Source of the DNA: Paramecium sonneborni
Lineage: Eukaryota > Ciliophora > Oligohymenophorea > Peniculida > Parameciidae
Assembly: GCA_905182985.1 (NCBI GenBank)
Contig: CAJJDN010000042.1
Span: forward strand, 295,943 to 359,942
Length of the DNA: 64,000 nucleotides
Direction of reading: 5' to 3'
Shown here: positions 63,383 through 64,000 of the stretch, one piece after another
Numbering within the stretch: position 1 is the stretch's first letter
Layout of the letters: every line of letters starts with the position of its first letter
Position numbers and translations under genes: made by a program
The notes under the pieces: generated by a model
Database searches by the model: none
What the model was told of the DNA's origin: nothing
Seen by the model: the letters and a program-made list of their open reading frames with translations, nothing else

Positions 63383-64000
63383 TCAAGGATTGTTTGGTGT
63401 TTTTGGTTTTAATATATAAATTGGGTATCCAATATATCGAGTTTAGTAATAATTCTAATACTAACTGCTAAAGAAGAATGGAACTGATTAAACAATAGGA
63501 ACATGATGTTGAATATTAAGCTGACTGTTAGAAGTATTGGAATTATCATTAGGATGTTCAACTTTGATTGGACTTGAATTTCTGTTATCATTTTCTATCT
63601 GACTAGCCAATTCATCAGGATCATAAGTATTGTATTTTTATATATATTCTAAGATCTATTACTCTGTTTTAAGATCAATTTTCTCCTAAGATATATTTAA
63701 GATATACGTAATGTATTTTCTTAGCAATTTTTTTTACTATAGAATTATATTAGTTCTTAATTTTATTATCAGTGCGCCCAGGCATTTATTTTGAAATACC
63801 TGCCCAATTCTTCTTCATCTAGTAAGCCTTAAGCATGATTTATTATTTTTCTTCATGAGTGAATGGTCCCCTTTTAAAATAGAATAAGATTTACTTATTA
63901 ATTAGGGGGTTAATCACGTTGTTAAATCTTTCTCGTATCTACTTCTAATACCTTACATTTTTTGTAATATAAACAAATTCCTCGGCTATTATGGTCCAAT
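63383..64000 (-). CDS. Myb-type DNA-binding protein (5' end outside window)
   Basis: A partial gene running off the right edge. The C-terminal half of one Myb repeat (WTIIAEEF...KQIRERFNNVINPLI) is followed, after a 24-nt intron, by a full repeat: KGPFTHEEKQQIMLKAYQM, KKNWAGISKQMPGRTDNKIK and NQYNSI, with the spaced aromatic residues and the recognition helix of R2R3 Myb factors. A 22-nt intron leads to a polar tail with a tyrosine/phenylalanine-rich end (QSVPFFFSSQYQNYYQTRYI) and stop at 63383. Sequence-specific transcription factor in the nucleus. Confidence 0.88.

Noticed and set aside
1..64000. CRISPR arrays, insertion sequences, tRNA or rRNA genes
   Set aside because: No regularly spaced direct repeats, transposase motifs, or tRNA/rRNA consensus segments were seen on either strand by reading; a covariance-model scan could still find a tRNA.

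Overview
The window reads as ciliate macronuclear-type DNA, most like Paramecium or a close oligohymenophorean. The DNA is very AT-rich. Long conserved frames only appear if TAA and TAG are read as glutamine and TGA alone as stop. Genes are cut by tiny GT..AG introns of about 19-35 nt, and restoring the frame with these introns recovers recognisable families in many cases. Genes are packed on both strands, some only 3-18 bp apart. A Paramecium-type surface-antigen gene points the same way. No prokaryotic features, tRNA, rRNA, CRISPR array, telomere or complete transposon was seen.

Layout. 0-7.2 kb: 3' end of a protein kinase, a catalytically degenerate RNase III/dsRBD protein (mL44-like), SDHAF3, a tandem pair of CBM20 proteins and two convergent coiled-coil genes. 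7.5-11.5 kb: a voltage-gated K+ channel with a cyclic-nucleotide-binding-like domain and a CCHC zinc knuckle, then a coiled-coil gene. 11.5-13.6 kb: an AT-rich stretch with coding-like scraps. 13.6-22.8 kb: a ubiquitin-like/F-box protein and a run of unrecognised genes. 22.8-27.7 kb: a MORN-repeat protein and a 1,337-residue cysteine-rich surface antigen. 28.9-33.5 kb: an AMPK-like kinase, a very small heat shock factor, a hypothetical gene and a CXC (tesmin/LIN54) protein. 33.6-43.5 kb: an OSCA/TMEM63-like channel, a thiolase relic, a BIG-type Sec7 ARF-GEF and a YANK-like AGC kinase. 44.4-52.3 kb: NDUFA8, a long coiled-coil protein, an EF-hand protein and a C2-like protein. 52.8-64 kb: a small spliced gene, a Q/N-rich disordered protein, an EF-hand-like protein, a phospholipid scramblase, a NEK kinase, a DHH phosphoesterase and a Myb gene running off the end.

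The genes do not form one pathway. Recurring themes are signalling (at least four kinases and two Ca2+-binding-type proteins), membrane traffic and lipids (ARF-GEF, scramblase, C2), mitochondrial respiration and translation (SDHAF3, NDUFA8, mL44-like) and transcription (HSF, CXC, Myb). All exon joins were made by eye, so starts and small exons of intron-rich genes are provisional. I found no clear new multi-gene system. The best leads are the channel/zinc-knuckle fusion, the degenerate RNase III protein and the broken thiolase.
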